Origin: Magnolia sinica | Taxonomy: Eukaryota; Streptophyta; Magnoliopsida; Magnoliales; Magnoliaceae | DNA: 64,000 nt | Direction: 5' to 3' | Assembly (NCBI RefSeq): GCF_029962835.1 | Contig: NC_080587.1 | Span: 51,923,528-51,987,527 of the forward strand | In this document: one piece after another, positions 32,658-45,237 of the stretch | How positions within the stretch are numbered: the stretch's first letter is position 1 | How the letters are laid out: each line of letters begins with the position of its first letter | The notes under the pieces: generated by a model | The model's input: only the letters and a program-made list of their open reading frames with translations | Databases searched by the model: none | Told to the model about the DNA's origin: nothing | Made by a program: the position numbers and the translations under genes

Positions 32658-35600
32658 TTAGCCTCGACCCATCTCAACCCTTGAACCTTCCCTAATGGAA
32701 CCGAGACCCACTTTGTCAAGAAACAAGAGGCCTCTAACCTTGGCCGAGAGGTTAGCCGGGCGCATAACCAACGAGAAACCTTACTCCAAACCCCCCACTC
32801 GGGCCATCGCATCGGCCACCGAGTTGCCTTCTCTATAAATATGCAGGAACTTAAAATTCCCTCTATGCCTAATGCGATTGATCCTATGGATCCAGTACCC
32901 CCATTTCTAGCTGGGGTTAGCGGTACCAAGCATGAAGTTAACCACCAATTGGGAATCCGATTCCACAACCACATTTTGAAAGCCTCTACCCTGACACAGC
33001 TCCATGCCATCAAGGATAGCTCTCAGCTCCGCGTTAACATTAGACCCCATGCCATAACTTGAGGAGAACACAAACCGAAACTCGCCCTTGTCATCTCTAC
33101 AGATGCCTCCCCCACCGGAATTACCTGGTTGGCAATCGATGATCCGTCCACATTAATTTTCACCCATCCTGGCTGAGGTCTGAACCATCTCACCACCTTG
33201 GGGTGGGGATGTTGACCAAGAATGGGGCTCCATCTACACGCTGGGGGCAAATAGATTGCCTTCTTTGCCTATCGCCAGCGTTGGCCACTGACAAAGAGGG
33301 CTGAGCCGGAATACTATGAATGGCAACTGAATCGTCCTCCAACCTGTCACCGTTAATGATGGAAAACCACCATCTACCTCTAGCAATAACATTAGCAACC
33401 GATGGGGTTTTGCCCTCAAATACTGCTGCGTTCCTGCATTTCCAAATGATCCAGAATATAATGCACGGGGCCACCTTATGTTCTGTTGATCTTGTCGAGC
33501 CAGAAGCAGTTTCGCCCCACCACTGAGCTAATCTGGCCTCGACAGACATAGTCTCCAAAATGTGAATGCCAAACATACGACCGAAATAGGACCAGACGGT
33601 CAGCTCAATCTGACTGTTCAGAAACAGATGAGGGATGGACTTGGACGAGTGGCCTTGCTGAGAATTGTTGAAATAGCACACACATTTGGAAGTCATATTG
33701 ATACCGTGAGATTGGACTGCCTCATCCACCGCAGTTGCTCTCATAATCACCCTCTAGGTAAATAGTGAGATCCTAGGTAGAAGTTTACCATGCCACACCC
33801 CTCTCACCCAGCTTCTGCAGGGCATGGGCGCTCTACATTTCACCCAGGCCAAGGAAATAGAGAACTCATCTGATGCAGAGAAAGGCCAGATCGGGGTGTC
33901 CAACTCCTCTGACAAACAGAAACCATGCTGAAAATTGAAGTTTATAACCCGTTGAGGCAGGAAATTAAAAGTCGCTGATGGAGGGAGAGGGCCATTCTTG
34001 GCCAACACCTGCTCCATTTTCAGCTGAAGAAGACTAGGCGGCACTGGGGCAGAGGCTAATAGATGGAGTGGACCGAGTCCTGATCAGTTGGATAGCCAGA
34101 AGCTGCATTTTCCGTCACCCAAATACCACTGCACAAAAGACTCAGCTGCAGGGTTTAAGGCGTGAATTCTCTTCCACAAAGGCGAGACAAAACTTACTGG
34201 ACCATTCAGGTAGGGTGTAGATATGTCTTGGTCATATTTAGCTGACATATAGGAGCTCCAAAGGCTTTTAACCGGTGCAAATTTGATGTCCCAAGCCATC
34301 TTCAACCGAAAAGCCAACATTGAATCCTTAAGCTTCCTTATGCCAAGCCCCCCCTCCTCATTTGGGGGAGCAATAGTCTTCCAATTTCTCCAATGACGTT
34401 TGCTCTTCCCTTCATTCCATCCCCAGAAGAACGCCGCAAATTTCTTTTCTAGGTCCTTTAGCACTTGCACCGGGATGTGGGCGGCTGCTAAGGAGTGAAT
34501 CGGAATGCTGCACAAAACATGATGAACCAAGACTACCCTCCCTGCTTGCGATAAACATCTGGTCTGCCAACCCCTAATATGCCCTTCCACTTTGTCTAGT
34601 AGCGGCTAGAACACCGCAACTTTCAGTCTGCCCATGGCCAAGGGGACACCCAGATACGTGAACACACCCCTGACACCCTCGTAATCCCAAGGATAGACTC
34701 GATTGCTCTCACCCTAGACTCGGGAAGCTTATGTGAGTGGAGATAAGCGCTTTTTCGAAGATTCACTTTTTACCCCGAGCCATTTTGGTAATCAACTAGG
34801 AATGCCTTCAATGCCCTTAAGGACGGGAGACCCCCATTAAGAAATAAAAGGGTGTCATCCGCGTAAAGTAAATGGGAAATGATAGGACAACCTATTCTAA
34901 GCTTGCACGGCTGGCAATGGCCCTGGACGCATAGTGATTTAAGCCCTCTACTTAGAACTTCCGTCACTATAATAAAAAGACTTGGCGATATCAGGTCCCC
35001 CTGCTAAAGACCTCTAGAGGACTTGAAGATGCCTGAAATCTCCCCATTGACAAGTATTGGAACCAGGAGTTTGCCCAGCATTTCTCAAGTAGCGCAATTC
35101 ACGAGGGACAGAAACCGAATCTCTGTAAAACCTGCTTAAGGAAAGACCAATCTAGCCTATCATAGGCTTTTTCCATATCCAACTTTAGCACAATATTACC
35201 TCCCCGCACCTTTCTGTTCATATCTCTAAAAAGCTCCTGAGATAGCATAATGTTTTTCGCAATAGACCTTCCTTTGACGAAAGCCCCTTGTTCAGCCGAA
35301 ATGAGAAGCGGTAGGACCTGACTCAACCTGGCTGTAATAACTTTAAAGAAAATCTAGTACAGGCAGTCGTAGAGGCCGATTAGCCTAAAGTCTGAGAATT
35401 TCTTAGGCGAGGCCAATTTCGGGATTAAACATATCAGGGACGCAGAAACCGCTCTAGGAAGAGGGCCACCTTGAAACAGGAAGGTTGTTGCATCAAGCAG
35501 GTCTTTGCCCACAATGCCCCAACAGGCAGCGAAGAATGAACCAGAGAACCCATCGGGACCAGCTGCGCCATCAGCTGGGATTGACAAAATGGCCTGCTGA

Positions 35601-36936
35601 ACTTCTAAACTGGTCAGCGGAGCCATCAACATAACATTCTGGTCAGGAGAAATCTTAGACGAGATAACCTCGAGCAGGCCGTTACTCACTTCACAAGGTG
35701 CCGCATTGAACAAGCCTTCGAAGTGCTCCACCGCTGCACGCTTAATGACAGCATTGTCATCCAGCGATTGGCCAGACTCCAGCACAATATTGTGGATAAC
35801 CGATCTCCTCTGTTTTTCTTTCACTGTTGTGTGGAAAACTTGGTGTTTTTGTCACCTGCATCCAGCCAGCTTACCCTTGGTTTTTTTGCTTCCAAAATAT
35901 TTCCTCCAACAACTATAAACGGGCGAGATTCCTAGAGGCTTCGATATAGCTTTCCTGTAGGTCACTATCTAGGCCCGCAGCATTCGTAGCGTCTTGCATA
36001 AGACGCTCGCAGTTCTCTATTTCTTGCTCAGTTAGAGACAGCTACGAGAAAATATTTCTAAAGACATCTCTATTCCATACCTTCAGGTCCTGTTTGACGA
36101 TTTTCAACTTGGTCATCACGTTGTAAATAGGGTGATTGGAGCTAGCTGAATCCCATGCAATCTTAACCACCTGATTAAAGGATTCGTGCCTAATCCACAT
36201 ATTCTGGAATCTAAACGACTTCACTGATGTGGCTGATAGTTGGGGAGAAACCAATAAAAGAGGAGCATGGTCCGAATTAATCCGGGGGAGATGGATGATG
36301 TGGAATCTCGGAAACATAGAAGACTAGGTTGCATTCATGAGAACCCTGTCTAGCCTAGCCCACACGTGGGCCTCTCCGCCTTGATTATTGCTCCAAGTGA
36401 ATTGATTGCCTGAGAAGCCTGCATCCTGCAAACCAGCACTATCTATAATTGTCGAAAATTCCACCGAGCTGGATCTGTCTACCACCCTTCCGCTTCTTCT
36501 TTCATTAGCTGCAATTGTTGCATTAAAGTCTCCACAAATAATCCAGGGGCTGTGAAGGGCTGAAGAGATAGCTGCCAGATCACTCCATAGAGATCTTCTT
36601 TGAAACCTGTTGTAGCTCGCATATATGAAGGAAATCGTGATAGGCGGGGACAAATTCTGCAAAGTAAACGCAATAGACAACGATTAGTTAGAAATATTAA
36701 CAAGAGGGAGAAATCTGGGTTCTGAAATGGACCCAGATCTTCCCCCCAATGTCTAAGTTGGAGAAGGACTGGTGGAATCCCAGCGATAAACCAACCCCCA
36801 CTCTCTTATCGTCAGAGAGCATAGGTTCGAGAATTGCCACAATCAAGGGGTCGAATTTTTAGATGAGCCACTTGGAGAACAACACGGAGCGGCAATGTCC
36901 AATGCTGCACACATTCTAAACAAGGACTCTATCCAT
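32658..36936 (-). pseudogene. LINE C ORF2, complete in layout but broken
   Basis: The start ATG is at 36936. Endonuclease: VAILEPM near 36830, ICGDFNATI, AHVWARLDRVLMN, and NSDHAPLLLV in 36042-36680. Linker and RT: GAAGPDGFSGSFFA near 35550, LDMEKAYDRLDW near 35170, and an intact YADD box (SHLLYADDTLLFLNGG) near 34850-34890. EEGGLGIRKL lies near 34340, zf-RVT at 33750-34040 and RNase H at 32840-33200 (WVKINVDGSS). The end is the conserved tail LFLDKVGLGSIRE with a TAA at 32660-32658. There are many stops, the first (TAG) at codon 7, and several frameshifts. Confidence 0.85.
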
Positions 36937-39196
36937 CAGTAATGCAACCTGAATTTACCGCCCTTCTCTTCAACCTTTGGAGCTTAGATTCCCAATCCTC
37001 TCTTGTGTATAACACCTTAGACCGTTTCATCAGAATAGATTTCTTGGCTCCCATAGGAGAAATCTGGGGTGGCTGCATCTCTATTTCGGGACTGTTCTAG
37101 CCTGGGTTGTCTTCAGTAGATCCATGTTTGGTCTTCTGCTGGTCTGAGGACTCATTACTGCACCTAGCATCTGCTGAGGAACTGCTGAGGTACAAGAAAT
37201 TGTCGAGGACCTTGGCCTAGAATCGACTGGGACTTCTTGAGTGAGGACTATTTCCTGCCTCTCCAGCCTAGCTGCTAGAGAAAAGAAAGGGGACAAATCT
37301 ATTACAAATTCTATTTTACGAGAGATTGGGTTGGGAGTCTAAAATGGGCCAGTGTGATCACACTCTTCACTAACCTCTTCTCTGGATACTTCCTTGAATT
37401 ATTCTCTAGTAACCCCGTAGAAAATGTCATCTACTGCTAGCGCTTCCACTGCAGAAACGTTCGCTAGAATATCCGAAATTTAGCCTGTTGGGGTAGCATC
37501 CTTTGTGTGAAGGTGTAAGCGATCTGTCGCAGAAACGCCCCTAATGCGACCCTGCTCACTTGTGGCTATAGGAGAGCTTCCAGCTGATCTTGAGTAGAAA
37601 TAAACAACAGTCTTTCGACCAATATTCCGTAGCAGATCACCATCAACTTGCAGTAGCATTAGAACCTGAGGAGCTATGCTAAACGTCCTCTCTGTCGGGG
37701 GAATCTCTTAAATCATGTCCAGCGATCCAACCACTCTAATAGGGGAGTACCTAACCAATTGACTCGCTGACTAGTCTGAGGCATTTTGTAACTCTAGGTC
37801 GCTGACTGGTCTCAGAGGGCAATTTGAAACTATATTTCCTACCTGTGATATAGGGTTAGTATGGATAGTAATCTCATTCCTATGGGCTATTCCTTCGACA
37901 GAGGCATTTTGTCGAACAAGGGGGAGGCGCCCTTGGGAGACCACTGGTGTTTCCCTCTGAGACTGAGAGGGGATTAACTGTCTGTCTAGCATTGGGCCTA
38001 CAACTTGGCCTGACTTCTCATCCCTAAGATTCAGGCATGACTGCTGCTCTAGAGGGCCGTTAAATGATCTTTCCACCCACTATTTTGTACTACTCGGAAC
38101 CTGGTTCATCAGCGAATGCGTTGGCTGGCCCCTTATGGATTCCATCGGTTCCATCATCGCATATACCGAAAATTCATCTTCTAGCACCTTTAGACTCAGA
38201 ACCCGACTGAGGTTTACCCCTGGACGCAACATCACCTTGATGCGAGCGAAGACCTGGAAAATCCCGAGCCTAGCATTAGCATCCACTTGGAGGACCCTTC
38301 CAAAATAATTTCCCAAATCTATAATCACTGCTTCCAACCAGTCATGTGCTGGAATCCCAAATAATCTAATCAGATTCCTTCCTCTCCTGTAACCCTATTC
38401 TTAGCCCACGGGGAGATCGATTCTATGCCCATTTGGGCTTGGAGGGTAGCGTCATTCTGGAACTCGGAGTACTCCGATTTGGTCTTGAATATCAATAGGA
38501 AACTTTGTGGAGACAACTTAGAAATCTCTATTGTGGTAGCCACAAAACTCGTAGCCCTGATTGCATCGATTAATTTCAGAATTGATGTGGATGATAGGGC
38601 CACCTTACATACTAATCCCAGCTGAAGTTCCCGAAGTTTCTGCCTCACCGTCCTTGGATCCGCCACTGAAGAGGAATGGTCGGGAAGTCCGCCCTTGCTG
38701 TCCCTCCTGGGGTTATCAGCGGCTACTACTGCCGCGCACGAGAGACTCTGCATTCCTGTATCGAAGGATTATTGATTGTGATCATTAGCCGGAAATTCCC
38801 CAGACCATTGGGAGCCCTGATTTGCATTGGCCGTAGCCTTTTTCCTCTGTTTTTCCCAACTAACATTGATGATTCTGCCATCCACCTGTCTCTCGTTAAG
38901 AATGTCAATCGCATTTATGGCATCTTGCTCATAAGCGAACCGCACAAACGCATATCCCCAAGGTTTCCTTGTGCTTGGGCGGGTGGGTATGTACACATCA
39001 AGGATTTGTCCGTACCTGTTAAAAATGCCTCAAAGATCTTTGTTGGTAGTGTCGAATGAGATGTTCCCGACGAACAGGCTAAAATCGGACTTAGGTGGGC
39101 AGACAATCCAGGTTCTTTGGGAGGAAACCCTTCTCTTCGATCCCCTTCTGTGATGAAGAAGCTCGCTTTAGAGGACTGAGAGAGGGACTTCAACAT
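36929..39196 (-). pseudogene. LINE C ORF1 with RRM, broken
   Basis: The RRM shows RNP2 SLFVGNISF near 39070 and RNP1 WGYAFVRF near 38940. A DUF4283-like region follows at 38080-38753 (LLIFKTKSEYSEFQND, GNYFGRVLQVDANARLG), then a long Ser/Gln-rich tail. It ends EDWESKLQRLKRRA with a TAG at 36931-36929, overlapping the ORF2 ATG. Several stops and a frame change near the N-terminus are present. The Met at 39196 is a tentative start. Confidence 0.75.
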
Positions 39197-39299
39197 GCTC
39201 TCTCCTTATTCCTACAGAGAAGGGATCTCCCCCTCATGGGGCCCTTTCACCCCTCATGCCCTAGCTTCTCTCACGCCCTCGCTTCCTCAGATCACCTTA

Positions 39300-39445
39300 G
39301 TAGTAAGAGTGACTTTATTAACAGTATGGATGACATATAAACATGACTGAACTAGGAAGGTTTCAACAGTAAGCATTTTCCTACCCACTTTTTCCTGTTG
39401 TGTGGCCCTGAGTTTTGTATTTATTTCATTTTTTGGCTCGTGTCG
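39300..39445. repeat. MITE scrap between LINE C and LINE B
   Basis: Blocks such as aggaaggtttcaacagtaag and cctgttgtgtggccctgag match the interior of the 10-18 kb MITE family. Neither MITE terminus is present, so how it came to lie at this joint is unclear. Confidence 0.6.
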
Positions 39446-41353
39446 TAACTACCTACCGGGACATCATCAAGGAGGATATCCATAGAGCAGCCTGCAAATT
39501 CTTTAAGGGAGGACAGGTTCCCAGGGCCTGGTTCCATTAGAGGGTTGCTATTTCTAGATAAGGTAGGGCTTGGTTCCATTAGAGAACTCACAAATGTATA
39601 GGTCCCTAACGATAGGAGATCTCGGGATTTTTTGCCCCAAGTTTTCCCGAATTTTTGCAATTTTCCTCACAAATGAATACAAAATTTCCGATGTACATTG
39701 ATTTTCCTCATCCCTAAAAAGACTAATGCAACCACTTTTGCAGACTATAGGCCCATAAGCCTATGCAACTGCATACAAAAGATCTTTTCCAAAATTATAG
39801 CTTTAAGGCTATCAAAAGTCCTTCCATCCATTATTTCAAAAGAGCAAAGTACTTTCGTTAAGGACAGATCCATAGCTAAGAGCATCTCCATAGCCTCGAA
39901 AATGGGCTTTGACATAAACCACAAATCCCATGGCGGGAACATCATTATCAAGCTAGACATGAAGAAAGCCTATGATAGAGTGGAATGGTGCTTCATTAAG
40001 GAAGTCCTGCTCAGATTTGGCTTCAGCCCGGACTGGATCAGCTTAGCCCAACAATGTTGGGAAGGCTGCTGATTCTACATCATCATCAACGGAAGACTGT
40101 TTGGTTTCTTCTAATCATCTACGGGTCTTCGCCAAGGAGATTCGCTTTCCCTGGCCATCTTCATCATTGCTGCGAAGGTCCTTAGCAGAGGACTCAACCG
40201 CCTCTTCCTGTCAGGAACATGCCTTCCGTATAAGCTACCCAGGAATAACCCAATCATCTCTCACCTTTTATGTGCTGATGATACTATTGTTTTTTTAATG
40301 GCAGGAGCTCATCGATCCGCTCCTTACTCTCCTTCATCCAGTCCTATGAGATGGGATCCGGTCAGAAAGTTAATCCGTCTAAGAGTTGCTTCCTTCTCCC
40401 CAAGAGAGCCACACCAGGCAGGGCAAGATAGATATCTGTCATCTCAGGCTTCCAACAATCCTCCTTCCCTCAAACATATCTTGGAGCCTCGTTAGTCAAA
40501 GGGAGAGTTGGATATCAGCATCTTCTCCCCTTCATCCACAAGATTGAGCTCAAAATTGTGGGATGGAAAGCTTTCTCAACCAGGCCTTCAAACTTGTTCT
40601 CATCAAAAACGTCCTCGACTGCATTCCCATACATCTCCTGTCAGCCATCAACATCCCAAAAAAAAGTATGTCATCATATTAAGAAGATGCTTGCGGCTTT
40701 TTTTTTTTTTTTTTGGGAAACTCGGAGATAGGAAAGAGACATCATTGGACCAAATGGAACGATATTTGCACCCCTCTGGCCAAGGGAGGGCTAAGAATTA
40801 AACGCATGGTTGATATTATGCAGGCCTTTTGTTGCAAAAATGGCCTGGAAGCTCTTCATTGGGAAATCACTTTGGGCTAAACTTTTCTTGGCCAAGTATT
40901 TACCCAATTTCATTCTCAGCATCAACCACGACAGATCCGCAAAACCCAGCATTTGTAAAGACATCAGATCTAACCTCCTCTTTTGCATTCACAAATCTAC
41001 ATGGATGGTTGGTGAAGGAAAAGTTAAATTTTAGACTCACGATTGAATAGGAAATGGTCTTCTCATTAGTGCTGCATCCACCCTGCCTCAGCCCCTTTCA
41101 AGGAAGCTTTGCTTCAAGACCCATGGGGGCCCTCTAGCTCCTGGAACCTCACACTTGTCAAAAATATGCTCCCCAGCTACAATCCAATCCATATTAGACA
41201 ACAGGGTCTTCCCCTCTTGTAGGAAAGACAAGCTTATCTGGAATCTCAATCCTTCTGGCAAGTTCACTAGGAAGTCAGCCTAGAACACTATCAGATCATC
41301 CAGGCACAAGCATCCCTGGACATCCTGGGCCTGGAACAAGCTACTACACCCCT

Positions 41354-41370
41354 CCCCCCCCCCCCCCCCC
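41354..41370. repeat. Homopolymer run of 17 C
   Basis: An uninterrupted C17 in the zf-RVT part of LINE B, of the same kind as the G23 run in LINE A. It shifts the frame of the zf-RVT region. Confidence 0.95.
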
Positions 41371-41469
41371 AAAGTTGGCCATCTTCCTCTAGAAAGTGTT
41401 GCACAATGATATTCCAGTTGATTCAGCCATCCAGAAAGTCGGGATCAGCTTGTTGTGAAAACTAGGATA

Positions 41470-42110
41470 CAGACCAAGCAACAATTGCCTTAGGCATTCT
41501 ACAATCTCAATCGGTCCCCTTCACCTCTGCTCATATTCGGCCTAATAGGGACAAGCATATCCTAGTCCCAAATCAGTGCCCCCAGCCCTCTTCAACAAGC
41601 TGCTCAAAATACCCATCCTCACCACCCTCCCCTTGCCCATCAGTCCACACACCCTACATCAGCAAGCCACTTAACCCACCCATCCCCATCAGCCTATCTT
41701 CACCATCAACATCAACGCTGTTCTCAGCAGGACCAGCCAAATCGATCCCCTCCCATTCCCTCTTAAACAATACCAAATCTGAGCCCCGGCCCTCTTCAGC
41801 AAGCCTTTTAGCCCACTCATCCCCATCCGCCTACCCATCCCCATCAGTCCACCCACCCTCCATCAGTAAGACCCTCAGTCCATCCATCCCCATTAGCCCA
41901 TATCCACCATATCCATCTGCCCATATCCACCATATCCATCAGCCCCATACCCAACAAGACTGGCTGAACACCCTCAGCCCTGTTTCAACCCCTTCATCAC
42001 CCAACCCCAAAACAGGAGGGACAGAGCCCCCCATCTACATGCTATTCGTCAGCCCCCATCCCATTATCTCCCCTCCAATGGCCAACCCCCTTTCAAACAG
42101 ATCTCAGCCT
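41470..42110 (+). repeat. G-poor, CCATCC/CAGCC-rich degenerate repeat in LINE B
   Basis: About 640 bp of C/A/T-rich sequence is built of loose copies of cccatccccatcagcc. It includes one good tandem pair, cccatatccaccatatccat, at about 41897-41940. It separates the two halves of the zf-RVT domain, where LINE A has only a short linker. Confidence 0.7.
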
Positions 42111-43370
42111 CCCCTAACATTTAGTGTGAAGGATCTAGATCATCTCTTGTGCAAAGGTTTGGTCACCATACAAGTTTGGTACCACTTTGCTCATCTTTTT
42201 CAAGTTCCATTCATCCGTGACCAACCCATTCAATCTTGACTCCAACAATGGTTTGTGGCAGCTAGACGATCCTCGTCATAGCAATATCTCTGAGGTATGG
42301 CCCCCTCCATCAATATTTGGGAGCTTTGGCTTGGCAGGAATGCAGCCAAATTTGAGAATCTCCCCTTCTCACCAAGCCCTACAATCTTCAAAGTCAACAG
42401 ATGGCTCCAGGAATTAGGCTCCCAGTTGCCTTCATCCGAAATCACCTCATCTCAAGGGAAAATCATCTTGCAGGCATTGGGCATGGATGCACACCCCCTG
42501 CTAGCGTCGACAGATCTCTTATCATTACATGGAAGAGACCTTTGCTGGGTTGGATAAAACTCAATGTCGACAGTTCAGCTAGGGGCAACCTTGGGATAAG
42601 AGGAGGTGATGGCGTCTGCAGAGATCACAGGAGCAACCTGATTTTTACATTCCACAACCACTATGGTTTAATCTCCAATACAATAGAAGAAGCCTAAGCA
42701 ATGGCAGACAGTCTGCAACTATGTAGGGACATGGAGCTGTCAAACATTATAACAGAGACAGACTCTCACGTTATCTACGTTGCACTTCTCAATTCCAACC
42801 CTTCCTGCTACTGAAAAATCTGGTACTATCTGGGAACAATTCAACAACTTATTCAGCCCATGCGCATCCACTTCTCTCACACATTTCAAGAGGGCAACTC
42901 GATGGCGGATGGTCTCGCCAATACTGCCAGCAACGGCTCCCCAAACAGGCTCTTCCTTGCTTCAGAGGATCCTATCTCCTAGATAAAGCCTCCTTAGGCC
43001 AAATCGACACAACAAACCAAAAAATGGTATTGGTTGATTAGCCTAATTCCTCATTTTGGTTAGGTCCTAGTTCTTTGGTTGAGTGTGGGGAGGTTTCTTG
43101 CATTTTTCTTCAAATTTCCTTCTCAGCCAGCCTTCCCATGTCTTAGAGGGTTGTTTCGGCCCCGTTTCCAACAGATCTTTCTTTCTTTTTTTTTTTCCTC
43201 CTTTCTTATCCATGATGTATTCTTTTTGCTTCTTTGGACCGGCCTGAAAGATTGTACTCTTTTGGGCCCACCCGCTTTCTTTCTTTTTTTTGGGCTATTT
43301 TGGCTAATTTTCCTCAGATTCAATATACAAGAAGGCAATTTCTTAAATTTTTATTTTTATTTTTAAAACC

Positions 43371-44100
43371 CTGTTATCACTCAAATCTGGTTGATCCTGT
43401 TCCACCTCCTATGACCCGTTGGGTACCTGCACTTTAATGGAGAACAAGAGGACACTAGGGGTGTCGGTTATGGCCATGGACCCTCCGATGCCCAAGTCAG
43501 GTAGATGGACTTAAAGTAGGTGTGGTTAGAGTCGGGATAATTGCATGTACCTTCCCTTTGGGCAGGGTGATGTATTTATAGGTGTTGTTAGGCGACTTAC
43601 ATATCTGAGTAGATCTATAAGATACATTGGAGGGGCCCGTATTAGAGTTAGAATATGTTCTTGAGTATTTCTCCGATTATGCCTCGATTGACATGATCTT
43701 CAGTTATGATCTCATTGGACAGTCCCACTCATATTTGGCGTGAGATTATCTTCGGATGTTTCTATTTTGAGCTTGAGGTTGGCATTCGAGTTCGAGGTCA
43801 TCATACGAGGTCGAGATTGTCGTTTGCGGTCGAGGTCTGTTTATGAGCCTTATCTCCAAGCTGGGTTAACTGTTTTGGATCAATCATCAAGTCTCCTTGC
43901 TCAACTCGTCTTCTCTAGCCCTTTAGTACTTCAGAGAGTCTGTCCCGATGGTCTTTTACGACGTGTCTCATACATCAAGTCAACTCGATTTTATCCAGAA
44001 CAAAACCCAAGACTTGCGCTATTAGTTGGGGTGTTCCTTTCAAATGTCATGAAGCTGCTCTTAGATTCATTATTTTTTTACTCAGAAGCCCCAATATATT
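43371..44100. other. Unassigned, possibly LTR-derived
   Basis: Sequence near 43455-43500 (gggtgtcggttatggccatg, then ccctccgatgcccaagtcag) resembles stretches I have seen in plant LTRs, but no ends, primer site or coding sequence were found. The 136-codon frame at 43740-44150 matches nothing I know. Confidence 0.3.
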
Positions 44101-44505
44101 TTTATAGGATTTTTCTTCATTTTCTATTGAATGTTTTCTCGAGTTCATGAATAGTATTGTATCGTCCATGAAGAGAAGATGTGAAATTATTGGGCATGAG
44201 CTTATCAACTAACACGGCTAACATACCCCTGTTTCAATAAGATTCAAGATGCCTCTAATTAGTACCTCAATTGACAATATAAATATGGCAGGTGATAGTG
44301 GATCTCCTTGCCAAATGCCTCTTGATGACTTAAAGAATCCAAATATCCTGCCAATGATGGAAATAGAGAACCAACAACTCTTTCAATATCTTTCCACTAT
44401 GTCAATCATTGGGTCAAGAACCGCAAATCTTTCAAGCATTTGTACTGTAAACTCAAATTCTAATCGATCATATGCTTTCTCCATATCTAATTGTTGGAAT
44501 TTGGG
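44100..44505 (-). pseudogene. LINE D: RT fragment of a different LINE group
   Basis: The minus strand encodes LDMEKAYDRLEFEF, GFFKSSRGIWQGDPLSPAIF and LLFMDDTILFMN (around 44165). The catalytic box is FMDD with both Asp residues, and the flanking sequence differs from LINEs A-F. It is short, 5'-truncated at about 44505 by a possible LTR, and contains stops. Confidence 0.7.
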
Positions 44506-45237
44506 ATTTGTAAATCCGTAATTTTAAAAAATTCGGATGCAAGAGACAAAATAAAAGAAAATTAAATAGAGAAGAGAAATTTGAATAAAAGGATTAAGAA
44601 ATTTATTGGAAGCATCACTGGGCTTGAAGTTGAGTTGCCCTCCTTTAAAGGTTGTTTGTAGTACAATAAGAACATTGGAGAATCAACCTCCGCGGTACCC
44701 TTGATTGTTGACTTGTCACACCGGTGCACTAAATGTACGAAGACCTAAACCACCATTGCTCGTTTAACCCAAAGACAAAACCAAATATGAAGTTCGAAAA
44801 TAGTATTCATAATTGTAGAACACATCGGAAAAGCAGAGAGCAAACGAACTTAAATGAATGAATAAAATCGAACTAAAGAAGCCTTTTTTATAGACTTCAA
44901 TGGCTATTAGGTTTTTGAAAGAGAGATGACTGCTTTATTTGAATTTTCAAAATTTGACCTTTCTGGCCAACAATTGCAAAAATCAAAATTTAAAAAAGCA
45001 ATAAAAAAAAAATATATACTTTGGCAAGTATACTTGCGTGTGTAGTACACCACACCACGTCACGCCACCCCACATCCATGGCCCGACAAGCATGCACATG
45101 TGGTTCATAGCATAATATGAGGCTAATGGCATAGCTCCCCACACAACCAAATTCACATGCCCGTTAAAAGGTGCTTAAGCGCTATTCAAATTCCTCTACA
45201 TATAAACTCAAGATTTTTCTTTTTTTATTCTAGTATG
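44492..45237 (-). repeat. Possible minus-oriented LTR
   Basis: It begins tgttggaatttggg, exactly where the LINE D coding similarity is lost. A minus-strand TATA-like string (GTCTATAAAAAA) lies near 44886. No second end or target duplication was found, so the limit at 45237 is only the start of the next element. Confidence 0.35.

Larger units (their letters stand above)
32420..39230 (-). mobile_element. LINE C (minus), near full length, inserted in LINE B
   Basis: It runs from the RRM ORF1 near 39196 to ORF2 and a T-rich (minus-strand A-rich) tail at about 32418-32475. It has all domains in order and so is close to full length (about 6.8 kb). Clear target duplications were not found, and some bases of LINE B at the joints are uncertain. 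Confidence 0.8.
39457..43041 (+). pseudogene. LINE B RT, zf-RVT, RNase H and tail (broken)
   Basis: It resumes with DIIKEDIHRAACKFFKGG and RT at 39698-40300 (YRPISLCNCIQKIFSK, KLDMKKAYDRVEW, SHLLCADDTIVF, so Cys stands where Tyr or Phe is usual). The connection region at 40730-41035 has LAKGGLRIKRM and HKSTWMVGEG. zf-RVT starts near 41200 and is split by a long Pro/Ser/His-rich segment (about 41470-42110) before LDHLLCKGLVTIQVW. RNase H 42530-42940 shows WIKLNVDSSARGN, TETDSH and EGNSMADGLA. The tail FRGSYLLDKASLGQID leads to a TAG at 43039-43041. Poly-T near 40700 and poly-C near 41354 break the frame. Confidence 0.82.
30617..43360 (+). mobile_element. LINE B (plus), 5'-truncated and split by two later insertions
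   Basis: LINE B coding sequence appears at 30617-31650, 32355-32420 and 39457-43041, with a 3' UTR to about 43360. The gaps are filled by a solo LTR (31651-32349) and by LINE C plus a MITE scrap (32420-39456). Across both gaps the domain order resumes with little or no loss, which gives the insertion order. ORF1 and the endonuclease N-terminus are absent. Confidence 0.8.

Noticed and set aside
43740..44150. A 136-codon plus-strand frame
   Set aside because: No recognisable domain; its end overlaps LINE D RT sequence read on the opposite strand.
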